DNA of 64,000 nt from NCBI RefSeq assembly GCF_000173075.1, contig NZ_ABVL01000010.1, forward strand, positions 1 through 64,000, in the 5' to 3' direction. The number at the start of each line of letters is the position of its first letter. Within the stretch, counting starts at the first letter, position 1. This DNA is from Chthoniobacter flavus Ellin428. GTDB lineage: Bacteria > Verrucomicrobiota > Verrucomicrobiia > Chthoniobacterales > Chthoniobacteraceae. Positions 26,972-35,806 of this stretch are shown here, in pieces. A model generated the notes under the pieces. That model saw only the letters and a list, made by a program, of their open reading frames with translations. It was not told where the DNA came from and searched no databases. Made by a program: the position numbers and the translations under genes.

Positions 26972-28384
26972 TTACGAGCCGTAGGATTGTTCCACCCGCT
27001 GGGCGACATCCAGATAGCCGTAGTCGACTTCGTAGATGTCCTTCATGCACTTGAGCGATTCGTCCTTCTTGCCCATGCGTTCGAAGACGAGGCCGAGCTT
27101 GTAGAGGATCTCCTTCTTGGTGGCGTCCATGGCCAGCATCTCGGAGGCGGCTTCCTGAAACTGCTTCACCGCGAGGTCGAGCATGTTCTTTTCCGTGTAG
27201 CACTGGCCGAGAAGATTCATCGCCTTGAGGCGGGCATTCGGGTTCTGCTTCGCACGCTGCAGTTCCTGAATGGCCTCGGTGTATTGGGCGGCACGCACGA
27301 GTTGCTCGCCGAGTTCGAAGCGGAGTTGCAGGTCCGTGGGGTTGCGCTCGACGCGCTTCTTGGCTTCGGTGATGAGCAGTTCGGCCTTGTGCCGCTTCAA
27401 TTCGGCCAGTTCGTTCCGGTAGGCTTCGGCCTCATCGTGTCCTTCGCCACCTTGCGCGAGCCAGTCCTCGAGAGCTTTTACGCGCATGTCGATGCGCTGA
27501 AGCTGCAGGGTGCTCAACTTGCGCGCAACGGCCGGATCGGAGCCACCCACCAACTCATTCGTGTGGTGATAGTAGTAGTAGGCGCCATCGAGACTCTCAT
27601 CGTCCTGGCGCTGCTCGAAACGATCTTCCCACAGCTTCGCGATGCGGCGGGTGAGGTCGACATTCGTCTGGGCCTCTTCCCACTGCGGGGTGAGTTCGCC
27701 GAGCTGTTCGTCGATCATTTCCACGCTCTTCACCACGCGGCTCTTCTGTTCGAGCGAGATCGCCTCGTCCTTGTTCTTCATCAAGTCGCGATAGCTCTGC
27801 GCCGTGTCCCAGCCGCCCTTCTTCATCGACGCCGTGGCCGCCGCATCCTTGCTGCGCTTCACGGCGGTGAGATCGCCGGGATTGATCTCCGCGATCTTGC
27901 TGTAAACGTTCACCGCTTCGTCGGCGCGGCCCATGGTGAGGTAATGCTCGCCGAGCTCGTGCATCGTCTTCGTGTCGGTCGGGTTCGCTTCCACGATCGT
28001 CTCCAGAGCGAAGGCGGCGATCTCGGGATAGCCGGCCGCCTTGGAAGCTTCCTTCAACAGATGATTGATCTGCACATTCGTGGGGTCGGACTCGAGGGTC
28101 TTTTCCGCCAACTCCATCGCCGCGACCGGATCCTTCTTCACCATGCCCGCTCCTTTCAGCGAGGCGGTGGAAAGACCGCTGAGAAAACTCTTCTTTCCCC
28201 TGGTGGCGATGATCTCGACCTTGCGAAGCGTTTTGCGCGCGTCAAGAAACCCGGGAGCCTCCTTCAGGATGTTTTGGATCAGCGAGATGGCGTAACCAAA
28301 GTTTTTCAGCTCAACCGCGTGGGCGGCTTTCAACCAAAGAGCGCGTGAATTTTCCGAAAGATCCTTCTCTGTAGTAATGGGCAT
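26972..28384 (-). CDS. TPR-repeat protein
   Basis: The 470-aa cytoplasmic protein is nearly all tetratricopeptide-like helices: KAAHAVELKNFGYAISLIQ near the N-terminus, LGEHYLTMGRADEAVNVYSK, FELGEQLVRAAQYTEAIQEL and MNLLGQCYTEKNMLDLAVKQ, with a charged central coiled region. No signal peptide or membrane helix is seen. TPR scaffolds mediate protein interactions; the specific role is unknown. I start at ATG 28384 rather than the upstream TTG. It is followed closely by the BtuF-like gene. Confidence 0.78.
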   Translation of the reverse strand: MPITTEKDLSENSRALWLKAAHAVELKNFGYAISLIQNILKEAPGFLDARKTLRKVEIIATRGKKSFLSGLSTASLKGAGMVKKDPVAAMELAEKTLESDPTNVQINHLLKEASKAAGYPEIAAFALETIVEANPTDTKTMHELGEHYLTMGRADEAVNVYSKIAEINPGDLTAVKRSKDAAATASMKKGGWDTAQSYRDLMKNKDEAISLEQKSRVVKSVEMIDEQLGELTPQWEEAQTNVDLTRRIAKLWEDRFEQRQDDESLDGAYYYYHHTNELVGGSDPAVARKLSTLQLQRIDMRVKALEDWLAQGGEGHDEAEAYRNELAELKRHKAELLITEAKKRVERNPTDLQLRFELGEQLVRAAQYTEAIQELQRAKQNPNARLKAMNLLGQCYTEKNMLDLAVKQFQEAASEMLAMDATKKEILYKLGLVFERMGKKDESLKCMKDIYEVDYGYLDVAQRVEQSYGS

Positions 28385-28484
28385 AAATCTGGGGCCGGAC
28401 AAAGTAACATCGACTTCCCAAATTTGACAATGCCTCGTGCGGCAAAAAACGCACTTCTCCTTTTCCCCTCTGAAAAACGATGAC

Positions 28485-28685
28485 CTATCGGGGCAGCGGA
28501 GGCGTCAGCTTGTCGCTGTCATCCTTGCGACGCTCCGGTTTGGCGCCCATCATCTGCTTCAGCACGTCGGCTTCCTTTTTGGCATTCTGGACGAAATCCG
28601 TCGGACCATGCTCGAAAAGGACGGTGAAAGCGAAAGTCGACGCGAGGAAGACTGCGATCCAAAAGATATTGCGAATAAGGGCCAT
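28485..28685 (-). CDS. Small single-pass membrane protein
   Basis: The 66-aa product has one N-terminal membrane helix (NIFWIAVFLASTFAFTVLF) and a charged tail rich in Lys, Asp and Pro. The ATG at 28685 puts the helix right at the N-terminus; upstream codons do not add a coherent extension. I recognise no family. It lies 100 bp upstream of the TPR gene on the same strand and may be cotranscribed. Confidence 0.55.
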   Translation of the reverse strand: MALIRNIFWIAVFLASTFAFTVLFEHGPTDFVQNAKKEADVLKQMMGAKPERRKDDSDKLTPPLPR

Positions 28686-28802
28686 TGGATGGGGTATCGG
28701 AAAAACACCTAGTGCATAGTCCATGCCGCGGCAATGGACAAATCTTTCACCCTGGCACACCGTGTTTTCTTTGGAGGGACAGCTGGCGGTGCGGTCTCGA
28801 GC

Positions 28803-29519
28803 CTAAATGTCCGCCGATGGCTCGGGCGGCAGGGGCGGGGATGGCGGCTCGTGATGGCGCAGGTGGGTAAGGGAATAAAGCGTGGCGTAAGAGAGCAGGG
28901 AAAAGCAGAGGAACGTGACCATAAAGGCGGCCATCTCCGGGTTCGGCTTCAAGGCGGGGTGATGATTGACCTGCCCGAGTAAGCCGTCGGGCCGCAAAAG
29001 CACATCCCAGCTATTCCAGCGGGCGAAACGGCCCAGATAAATTCCGAGAGTGCCCAGCATCAGCATCAGCAGCGCGAAAGCCCAGCCCCAGCGCGAGCCG
29101 CGGCGGGCGCGGACGGTTTCCTGCATGAGCATCAGCGAGAGGTAGCCCAGGAGCAGCCCCGTCCAGGCAAAGGACATCATCATCACGATATCGAACCACT
29201 GCGGCACTGGCTGCCGGCCGAACAAGTGGAGGAAATCCGTGACCATATAGGGCGCATTCGGGAAAAACAGAAACCACAGGATCGCGCAGATTCCCAGCGA
29301 CCACCAACGCGCCGGACGCTCGCCCACGAGCTGATAGACCCGAAGGGCGAAGATCAGCGGCAGCCACGCGAGAAGGAGATTCCAGACGTAGAAGCCCATG
29401 CTCAGGCGGTGGCTAAACACGATTCGACCGGCCAGCATGACGAGGCTGAGCACCGAGGCAAAAATGAGCGCCTTCACCGCGACACGCACGCGGTGGTCAG
29501 GAATCAGACGTCCATCCAT
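28803..29519 (-). CDS. DUF1361 membrane protein
   Basis: The 238-aa protein has about six membrane helices and the DUF1361 signature WFLFFPNAPYMVTDFLHL; DUF1361 proteins also share the later R-F-x-R-W-N-S-W-D motif seen here as RFARWNSWDVL. Function is unknown. The gene ends in a Pro-rich tail and its start lies 7 bp downstream of the lipoprotein stop at 29527 on the same strand, so these two probably form an operon. Confidence 0.8.
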   Translation of the reverse strand: MDGRLIPDHRVRVAVKALIFASVLSLVMLAGRIVFSHRLSMGFYVWNLLLAWLPLIFALRVYQLVGERPARWWSLGICAILWFLFFPNAPYMVTDFLHLFGRQPVPQWFDIVMMMSFAWTGLLLGYLSLMLMQETVRARRGSRWGWAFALLMLMLGTLGIYLGRFARWNSWDVLLRPDGLLGQVNHHPALKPNPEMAAFMVTFLCFSLLSYATLYSLTHLRHHEPPSPPLPPEPSADI

Positions 29520-29526
29520 CGGGGGA

Positions 29527-30150
29527 CTATTGCGCCGGCTTTTCCACCGGTGAGGCCGGCTTGGGAGCCTCGGGCGTGGCTGAAGAAGGGGATGTTGCGG
29601 ATGCCGGTGCAGGCGCGGGTGCGGGTGCGGGTGCCGTTTCCGGAGCGGGAGCCGGCGCCGGAGCTGCCGCCGCTGCGGGGGCGGCGTTTTCCGAGCCTTC
29701 GCCTGGCTTTTGGTCGAGGCGAGTGACGTTGGTATTCACCGTCCCGAAAATCTTCCATTTCCCATCGTCCGGACGCAAGGTGTGAACGCCTTCCACGACG
29801 TTCAGCGGCACGGTCCCCGCATCGGTTATTTTATCCGTCGTCTGTTTGAAACTCACCCGCGCCTCTTCCGGCGAGGAAGTCACCACTTTCAAATCGCTCA
29901 CTGCCACCTTCAGGGTCACGGCCTTGAACGTCTGCGCGATGAAATCCTTCAGGTCGGCGAAATGCTCCATCTTCGGATGAATGGTCGCCATCACGCCATC
30001 GACGTCCTTGTTGTTGAAGGCCCTGGCATTGTCCTCGATCACTTGGGAAAGCACCTTGGGATCCGGTCCCTGCGCAGCAGGTTTCTCGCAGCCTCCCATG
30101 ACGAAGGGGAGTAGCAGGGCGGCAAACAAAGGGACGAAAAAGAACTTCAT
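29527..30150 (-). CDS. Lipoprotein with NTF2-like domain and Ala/Pro-rich tail
   Basis: The 207-aa protein begins with a lipoprotein signal (hydrophobic core, lipobox MGGC). An NTF2/SnoaL-like domain of about 110 residues follows (VIEDNARAFNNKDVDGVMAT, then FKQTTDKITDAG and DDGKWKIFGT). The last ~60 residues are Ala/Pro repeats resembling the SecG tail. I start at MKFFF (30150) because it gives a normal lipoprotein signal; the longer frame upstream overlaps the divergent hscB region. No catalytic residues are recognisable. Confidence 0.72.
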   Translation of the reverse strand: MKFFFVPLFAALLLPFVMGGCEKPAAQGPDPKVLSQVIEDNARAFNNKDVDGVMATIHPKMEHFADLKDFIAQTFKAVTLKVAVSDLKVVTSSPEEARVSFKQTTDKITDAGTVPLNVVEGVHTLRPDDGKWKIFGTVNTNVTRLDQKPGEGSENAAPAAAAAPAPAPAPETAPAPAPAPAPASATSPSSATPEAPKPASPVEKPAQ

Positions 30151-30267
30151 AAAAGGAGTGCGCTCCGTCCATAGCGCAAAGGGAGCTTGTGGGCAAAGGG
30201 CGTTTACGACGTGTTGCCTCGAAATATCCTTGCCTGTGGCGAGGCGGCCTGCTCGCACTCGGGGCGC

Positions 30268-30837
30268 ATGTCCGATCATTTTACCATTCTCGCCCAACTG
30301 CGCCGTCCGTGGTTCGATGAAGACGTCCTCAAGGAGGCGTTTCATCGGGCGACGGCGCAGCAGCATCCGGATGTGGTGGGAGGCAGTGGGGACGAGGCGT
30401 CGGCGTTAAATGCGGCTTATGCGGTGTTGCGCGATCCGGCGGCGCGGCTACGGCATTTGCTGGAGCTGGAGTGGCCGAATACGGCGCCGGCGGCGATCGG
30501 TATCGCGCCGGAATTGGCAGATTTATTTGGCAAAATCGCTGCGCTGCGGCAGGCGGGCGCGGCGTTGGCGAAAAAAGAAGCGGCAGCGCAATCGCCATTG
30601 GCCCGGGCACTGCTGGTGGGGGATCGCGCGGCGCAGCGGAAGGAATTGGAGACCATTCTCGTCGCGCTAGGAGGGGCGGAAGCGGCGGCTCGGGAGGAAT
30701 TGCGGGCGGTAGATGCGGAATGGGAGACGCGCGATGAGGCGACTCGCGCGGCACTGGCCGCCTTGCAGCAACGCTTCGCGTTTTTGGCCAAGTGGCAGGC
30801 GCAGTTGCGCGAGGACCTGTTCCGATTGGGTGAATAG
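30268..30837 (+). CDS. hscB: HscB-like J-domain co-chaperone
   Basis: The 189-aa protein has a J-domain in the first ~70 residues with the HPD motif (residues 33-35, QQHPDVV), followed by helices with LNAAYAVLRDPAARLRHLLEL, typical of HscB, and a C-terminal three-helix bundle. HscB recruits Fe-S scaffold IscU to the Hsp70 HscA. Gene hscA starts 36 bp downstream. No iscU or ferredoxin gene is nearby, so the Fe-S role is inferred from family and pairing. ATG 30268 is chosen because upstream codons are not J-domain-like. Confidence 0.82.
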   Translation: MSDHFTILAQLRRPWFDEDVLKEAFHRATAQQHPDVVGGSGDEASALNAAYAVLRDPAARLRHLLELEWPNTAPAAIGIAPELADLFGKIAALRQAGAALAKKEAAAQSPLARALLVGDRAAQRKELETILVALGGAEAAAREELRAVDAEWETRDEATRAALAALQQRFAFLAKWQAQLREDLFRLGE

Positions 30838-30873
30838 GTTGCATCCGGCGCCCGGCTTCCGCCATCTTCCCGC

Positions 30874-32733
30874 ATGATCGTCGGCATCGACCTCGGTACT
30901 ACCAATTCTCTCATCGGCGCAATGGACGCCGGTTTTCCTATCCTGCTCGCGGATGCCGACGGCGAGCGCCTGACGCCATCGGTGGTGCACTTTCCTGCGA
31001 GTGGCGAACCGCTGGTCGGTCGTGCCGCGGCGCGGACGCGCGCGGTTGATTCCGAGCACACGGTTTATTCGATCAAGCGTTTCATCGGTCGACGGGTGGG
31101 CGAGGAAGCCGACGACGTGAGCTACCCACTGGCTGGGGAAAAAGGCGCGCCGGTGCGGGTGCGGATGCGGGATCGCGATTATACTCCGGAGGAAATTTCC
31201 GCGTTGGTTTTGAAAAAGCTGCGCGTCGATGCCGAGCGGGCGCTCGACACTGAAATCACGCGGGCGGTCATCACCGTGCCCGCCTATTTCAATGACGCGC
31301 AACGCAATGCCACCAAGGCGGCGGGCGAACTGGCTGGGTTCACTGTGGAGCGCATCGTCAACGAGCCCACCGCTGCCGCGCTGGCGTATGGATTGGATAA
31401 GCTGCGCGATCGGGCAAAGATCGCGGTTTTCGATCTCGGCGGCGGCACCTTTGACATCTCGATTCTCGAGTTGAATCAAGGCGTCTTCCAGGTCCTCGCG
31501 ACCAACGGCAATACGCGGCTCGGCGGTGACGACATCGACAACGCGCTGATCGAAAAACTACGGAGGGACGCGCTCCGGCCGAGGTGGCGGAGGGGAATAG
31601 AGGAGGATGGCCAACGGGCGAGCCGCGTTCCCACTTCTCCGGAAAAGGACGGGGACGCGCAGGAGCGCATTCCTCCGAGTATCTTCGCCCGCCTGCGCGA
31701 AGCCGCTATCGTGGCGAAGCATCGGCTCTCTTCGGAGGAGTCAGTAACGATCGACCTTCCCTTTATCGAAGGCGCACAGAGCGTTTCGCTTACCCTCACG
31801 CGCGCCGAACTCGAAACCATCGCCGCGCCGATCGTCGAAAAGACCCGCTGGCATTGCCGCCGCGCTTTGGCCGATGCCAAACTCACGCCCGCCGAACTCG
31901 ATGACGTCATCCTTGTTGGCGGCCAGACGCGCATGCCGCTCGTCCGCCGTCTCGTGGCGGAGATTTTCGGCCGCGAACCGAACGTCTCGCAAAATCCGGA
32001 TGAAGCCGTGGCTCTCGGCGCGACCATCCAGGCCGGCATTCTCAGCGGCGCAGTGCAGAATGTCGTGCTGCTCGATATCACGCCGCTGTCGCTCGGCATC
32101 GAGACGTTTGGTGGCTTGATGAACGTCATCATTCCGCGCAACTCGACCATTCCCATCAAGACCGGCGAGATGTTTACCAACGCCGTGGCCGGGCAGCAAT
32201 CCATGCTCATCAAAGTGCTGCAGGGTGAACGCGAGATCGCCAGGGACAACTGGCCGCTCGGTGAATTCACCCTCGATTTCGAGCGCGCGCCGAAGGGCCA
32301 GGCCCGGGTCGGTGTGCAATTCGAGATCGATGCCAATGGCATCCTCCACGTCCTCGCCCGCGATACGAAGACCGGTGCGGAGAAAATCGTACAGGTCAGC
32401 AGCGCCATCGATGTCTCCGACGAAGCCGTCGAGAAAATGCTCGAGGAATCACTCGAACACGCCTTCGAAGACATGAGCGACCGCGTCTTCACCGAGGCCA
32501 AACTCAAGTCCGATGAACTCCTGCCCGCCGTCCGCGCCGCCTTGCAAAAGGTCGGTGATCAACTCACCGACGAAGAGCGCACCCAGATCTCCGCTGCCAA
32601 CGCCGAAGTCGAAGCCGCCCTCGCCGCGGGTGAGCCGCACCGCCTCAAACGCGCCAACGCTGCCCTCGACGAAGCTACGCAGCGGCTGGCGACCTTGCTG
32701 ATTGAGCAGGCGATGAAAGCGGGCGGGCGGTAG
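30874..32733 (+). CDS. hscA: HscA-like Hsp70 chaperone with in-frame repeat insertion
   Basis: The 619-aa Hsp70 begins MIVGIDLGTTNSLIGAM, with the phosphate loops FDLGGGTFD and VGGQTRMP and the substrate-binding domain with DITPLSLGIETFGG. Pairing with hscB and the total length suggest HscA, the Fe-S assembly Hsp70; a general DnaK paralogue cannot be excluded. Between NALIEKL and RLREAAIVAKHRL the normal subdomain IIB linker is replaced by about 40 residues rich in Arg, Glu and Pro. These are encoded by a 117-bp element with inverted ends (31561-31677), exactly 39 codons. The insertion sits in a surface region and may be tolerated. The remaining motifs are intact. Confidence 0.88.
   Translation: MIVGIDLGTTNSLIGAMDAGFPILLADADGERLTPSVVHFPASGEPLVGRAAARTRAVDSEHTVYSIKRFIGRRVGEEADDVSYPLAGEKGAPVRVRMRDRDYTPEEISALVLKKLRVDAERALDTEITRAVITVPAYFNDAQRNATKAAGELAGFTVERIVNEPTAAALAYGLDKLRDRAKIAVFDLGGGTFDISILELNQGVFQVLATNGNTRLGGDDIDNALIEKLRRDALRPRWRRGIEEDGQRASRVPTSPEKDGDAQERIPPSIFARLREAAIVAKHRLSSEESVTIDLPFIEGAQSVSLTLTRAELETIAAPIVEKTRWHCRRALADAKLTPAELDDVILVGGQTRMPLVRRLVAEIFGREPNVSQNPDEAVALGATIQAGILSGAVQNVVLLDITPLSLGIETFGGLMNVIIPRNSTIPIKTGEMFTNAVAGQQSMLIKVLQGEREIARDNWPLGEFTLDFERAPKGQARVGVQFEIDANGILHVLARDTKTGAEKIVQVSSAIDVSDEAVEKMLEESLEHAFEDMSDRVFTEAKLKSDELLPAVRAALQKVGDQLTDEERTQISAANAEVEAALAAGEPHRLKRANAALDEATQRLATLLIEQAMKAGGR
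31561..31677. mobile_element. 117-bp miniature inverted-repeat element inside hscA
   Basis: The ends are CGGAGGGACGCGCTCC (31561-31576) and GGAGCGCATTCCTCCG (31662-31677), 14 of 16 bases complementary. A related 85-bp element with matching ends lies at 51557-51641, intergenic; its inverted right half also matches here (CCCACTT, GAAAA, GGGGA, GCAGGAGCGC in order). The length is a multiple of three and contains no stop in the hscA frame. No target-site duplication is obvious. Confidence 0.7.
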
Positions 32734-32857
32734 GATAGGCAGCGCCCACGAATTCGAAAGAGCGAGCTGCAGCGCGCGCACTCCAAAACGCAAGCGTTGT
32801 AGTTCGCTCAACGCAGTTCGTAAGCACCGGTAGCTGATGCAACAGCCCGTTCCGCGC

Positions 32858-33328
32858 TTACCGAAACTCTTCTCTTTTGAGCAACTCCCGCACGCTGGCG
32901 AGCATGGCATCGAATTGAGATTGGTTGGGGTAGGCGTTGCGCCCCTTGGCTTCGATCCTGACATCGCCAAAATCGGCAGTGAACTGCCAGACCGTGCCGT
33001 CGACGACGCCATCGTTCACATATTCGTTTTTCCAAGACCATACCTTGGCGGCGTTCAAATGCGCGCGGAAGGTCTTCCATTGTGTGTCGGTAACCTTGAT
33101 TGTGCTGCGCTCGCTACTGTGGCTATCCCGGGAAGGAAGCGAACTGTGGCTGTAGACCAATGTGTCCGGCGCGGTCATTTCGACGACCCAGAATCCAGTG
33201 AGGAATCCTCCAATGGCGGCGGAGAATTTTTTTGGTGCCGCATCGGAGTCTGCCGCCTGTACTGAGTAGTAGAAGCAGCAGATGATCAGTAAAAATCCAA
33301 AGAGTCTGCCGAGCAATTTTACGGTCAT
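32858..33328 (-). CDS. Secreted protein of unknown function
   Basis: The 156-aa product has an N-terminal signal peptide or anchor (LFGFLLIICCFYYSVQA) and a second hydrophobic stretch, FSAAIGGFLTGFWVV. A small soluble domain follows with WKTFRAHLNAAKVWSWKN, WQFTADFGDVRIEAKGRN and a final helix. I recognise no family. The ATG at 33328 gives a normal signal; longer upstream reading overlaps miaE out of frame and is not coding. Codon use is less GC-biased than its neighbours, which may hint at a different history. Confidence 0.65.
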   Translation of the reverse strand: MTVKLLGRLFGFLLIICCFYYSVQAADSDAAPKKFSAAIGGFLTGFWVVEMTAPDTLVYSHSSLPSRDSHSSERSTIKVTDTQWKTFRAHLNAAKVWSWKNEYVNDGVVDGTVWQFTADFGDVRIEAKGRNAYPNQSQFDAMLASVRELLKREEFR

Positions 33329-33359
33329 AAGAAAGCGAGCGATGCGACGATAGCCTTGC

Positions 33360-33932
33360 TCAATGCAGCATCGGCGACGGATTCGGCACGCGGATGAGCT
33401 GGGCGTCGAGGTCGAGGAAAAAGTCGAGACGGCGGTCGGCTTCCGGTTCGTCGATGTGCCGGGCCATGATGAGATAGCTGGCGTAGTGATTGCCTTCGCT
33501 CTCCACGAGGCTGGCGTAGAAATCGGCCAGCGGGGCGTCGAGGTCGCGGACGCCTTCGGCGAGGATCTGGAACTTCTCGCAACTGCGTCCTTCGATGAGC
33601 GCACAGACGACGAGGTGATCGATGACCTGCTGCTTCCGTCCTTTGCGCACGGCGTTCATCATTCCCGAAATCCACGGGCTGCGTTTCGGATGGCCGAAAG
33701 GGATACCGCGCTCGCGCAGCAGTCGCAGCACGAGTTCGAAATGCTGGAGCTCTTCGATGGCGATGGCATTGAGCTCGCTCAAGTGGTCCCGCAATTCCTC
33801 GTATTTTTCGAGGTTCAGTGCGGTGGTTGCTGCCTTGCGCTCCAGATAGGCATGGTCGAGTAGCACCGGCGCAAGGTTCGCGCGGATTTGCGGCAGCCAG
33901 GTATCAGGAATTTTTTCGCGCCAAAGGAGCAT
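33360..33932 (-). CDS. miaE: tRNA-(ms2io6A)-hydroxylase MiaE
   Basis: The 190-aa ferritin-like diiron protein matches MiaE, which hydroxylates the isopentenyl group of ms2i6A37 in tRNA. The paired iron-ligand motifs are visible as IEELQHFELVLRLL and ESEGNHYASYL, with further Glu residues in helices LLDHAYLERKAATTALN and IEGRSCEKFQIL. Length agrees with the family. It lies 31 bp upstream of the secreted unknown gene on the same strand. The substrate would depend on MiaA/MiaB, not in this window. Confidence 0.88.
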   Translation of the reverse strand: MLLWREKIPDTWLPQIRANLAPVLLDHAYLERKAATTALNLEKYEELRDHLSELNAIAIEELQHFELVLRLLRERGIPFGHPKRSPWISGMMNAVRKGRKQQVIDHLVVCALIEGRSCEKFQILAEGVRDLDAPLADFYASLVESEGNHYASYLIMARHIDEPEADRRLDFFLDLDAQLIRVPNPSPMLH

Positions 33933-33986
33933 GTTCTTTCCATGCCGTGCGACGCGCCCTTCGGCAAGCCGATCTATGCGCCGGCG

Positions 33987-34238
33987 CTACTGCAGTTTGG
34001 CGTAAATGAAGAGCAGAAGGATCGCGCCGATGATCGAAAGAATGAAACCGGCGGGATGAAAAGGTGCGCCCGGCTTCGGCTTCGAGAAAAGCCGCGCGAT
34101 GAGCCCGCCGATGATCGAGCCGGCGATGCCGAGCAGGGAGGTCATCCAGAAGCCGAGATGCTCGGCCGGGTGGTAGAGGTGTTTCGCGACGAAGCCGATG
34201 ATGAAGCCAACGATGATTGACCAGATGATGTGCAGCAT
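33987..34238 (-). CDS. GlsB/YeaQ/YmgE family membrane protein
   Basis: The 83-aa protein has three hydrophobic helices with the family glycine pattern: IIWSIIVGFIIGFVAKHL, then LLGIAGSIIGGLIARLF, and a third, FILSIIGAILLLFIYAKLQ. This matches transglycosylase-associated (GlsB/YeaQ/YmgE) small membrane proteins, often stress-induced. It is a single gene between miaE and a repeat region. Confidence 0.88.
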   Translation of the reverse strand: MLHIIWSIIVGFIIGFVAKHLYHPAEHLGFWMTSLLGIAGSIIGGLIARLFSKPKPGAPFHPAGFILSIIGAILLLFIYAKLQ

Positions 34239-34346
34239 AGGTGGGTGTGTTTAAGGTATGCCTATGGTCCGAACCGCGTTTCGGAGAGGATAAGCGATCC
34301 CACCGTGCCGTCCAGAGGATTGCGGAGGGCGAGCCGCCCGCTGCGG

Positions 34347-34416
34347 GATGGAATAGGAGGAATGGGAATGATAGGAGAAATAGGACTCCCATAAGTCCTA
34401 TTCTTCCCTCTATCCC
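34347..34416. repeat. ATAGGA/TCCTAT short-period inverted pair (copy 1)
   Basis: The left arm contains ATAGGAGGAATGGGAATGAT and ATAGGAGAAATAGGACT (34353-34386); the right arm AGTCCTATTCTTCCCTCTAT (34394-34413) is complementary. It lies in the 225-bp gap between the GlsB-like and Gfo/Idh genes. Two more copies are at 42371-42474 and 45350-45427. Confidence 0.8.
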
Positions 34417-34463
34417 GGATTTCGGAAAGTAGCGCTTCGCGTCTCTGGCGCGAGCCTGGCGTC

Positions 34464-35621
34464 TTACTTCCGGAAGGACTTCGTAAAATCCTCCACCTGC
34501 GTCTGCACGACCTTCTTCTGGTGCTTCGAGTTGGCGATGAGCTCGTTGAGCTTCGTTTCCCAAGCTTTGCTATCCATCGGCAGGTCGACGGTCTGGCTGA
34601 TGAGCGAGGAGTAGAGCAGCACATTGGCCAGTTCCACCGAGCCCATGCCATCGTAACCGGTGGCGAGCAACGGCGTGCCGTCGAGAATGGCGTCGACGAA
34701 GTTTTGCATCAGCACCGCGTGGGCGTTGGCGACCGTGTCGAAGGGGATCTCCACGTTCCAGACGTCGGGTTTGGCGAAGCCGCTCTTCGATGTCTTGCTG
34801 AACTCGATCATGTCCGCGTCGTTGCGGGTGAAGGTGAGTTTGTTGTTTTCCAGCACGACTTTGCCGCGGGTGCCGACGAGTTCGAACCGATTCGTCCCCG
34901 GTGCTTCACCGGTCGAGGAAATGAAGACGCCGGTCGCGCCGTTGGCCCACTCGAGATAGCAGGTCACGCTGTCTTCCACTTCGATGTCATGGAACTGGCC
35001 GAGCTGGCAGAAGCCGCGCACTTTCGAGGGCAGGCCGCAAAGCCACTGGAGCATGTCGAGCTGGTGCAGGCATTGGTTCAGCAGCACGCCGCCGCCCTCG
35101 CCCTTCCACGTGGCGCGCCAGCCGCCGCTCGCGTAATAGGCCTCGGTGCGGAACCAGTCAGTGATGATCCAATTGACGCGCACGAGCTGGCCGAGTTCTT
35201 CGGCGATGAGCTTGCGTAACTTGATGTAACGCGGCTCGACGCGCATCTGGAACATGCCGGCGAAGACCTGCTTCGGGTGTTCCTTGGCGACGGCGAAGAG
35301 GCGTTCGGCATCGGCCTTTTGCGCGGAGATCGGTTTTTCGATCATCGTGTGCAGGCCGTTTTGCAGCGCATCGATACCGAGGGTGGTGTGGAGAAAGTGC
35401 GGCGTGGCCACGACGATGGCGTCGATCTTGCCGGAGCGGATCATGTCCTCGCATTTCTCGAAGGTTGGGATGCCCTTGGCCTTGAATGCTTCGAGGCTCG
35501 GTGCATACGCATCGCTCACCGCCGCGAGTTCGCAGCGCGAGATTTTGCCTTCCAGCAGATAGCCGGTGTGAAATTTGCCGATATTGCCGAGACCGACGAT
35601 GCCGAGACGTACTTTGGACAT
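34464..35621 (-). CDS. Gfo/Idh/MocA family oxidoreductase
   Basis: The 385-aa NAD(P)-dependent sugar or inositol dehydrogenase-like enzyme has the Rossmann motif GIVGLGNIGKFH at residues 7-18, the family EKP motif in HTMIEKPIS, and a C-terminal substrate domain (QCLHQLDMLQWLCG). The conserved catalytic His/Asp positions appear in the LNQCLHQLD region. PVC genomes carry many paralogues and the substrate here cannot be inferred. It is divergent from pyruvate carboxylase across a 185-bp gap. Confidence 0.88.
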   Translation of the reverse strand: MSKVRLGIVGLGNIGKFHTGYLLEGKISRCELAAVSDAYAPSLEAFKAKGIPTFEKCEDMIRSGKIDAIVVATPHFLHTTLGIDALQNGLHTMIEKPISAQKADAERLFAVAKEHPKQVFAGMFQMRVEPRYIKLRKLIAEELGQLVRVNWIITDWFRTEAYYASGGWRATWKGEGGGVLLNQCLHQLDMLQWLCGLPSKVRGFCQLGQFHDIEVEDSVTCYLEWANGATGVFISSTGEAPGTNRFELVGTRGKVVLENNKLTFTRNDADMIEFSKTSKSGFAKPDVWNVEIPFDTVANAHAVLMQNFVDAILDGTPLLATGYDGMGSVELANVLLYSSLISQTVDLPMDSKAWETKLNELIANSKHQKKVVQTQVEDFTKSFRK

Positions 35622-35806
35622 AAAAAGCGGAAAATGAAGACGGGTTTGAGGGGCAGTCAGGTTCGCTGGCCGGGAAATAAGGGGGCAAGCTCTTTCTTGC
35701 GTGTTGTGCCGTCCCTGCCGTGCCGTTCTGAGGACATTGAAGTTCTACCGCTTATCCGCTGGCGTTCCACGCGGGGATGCCTTTACAACCTCAGACCCCT
35801 TTTCCC

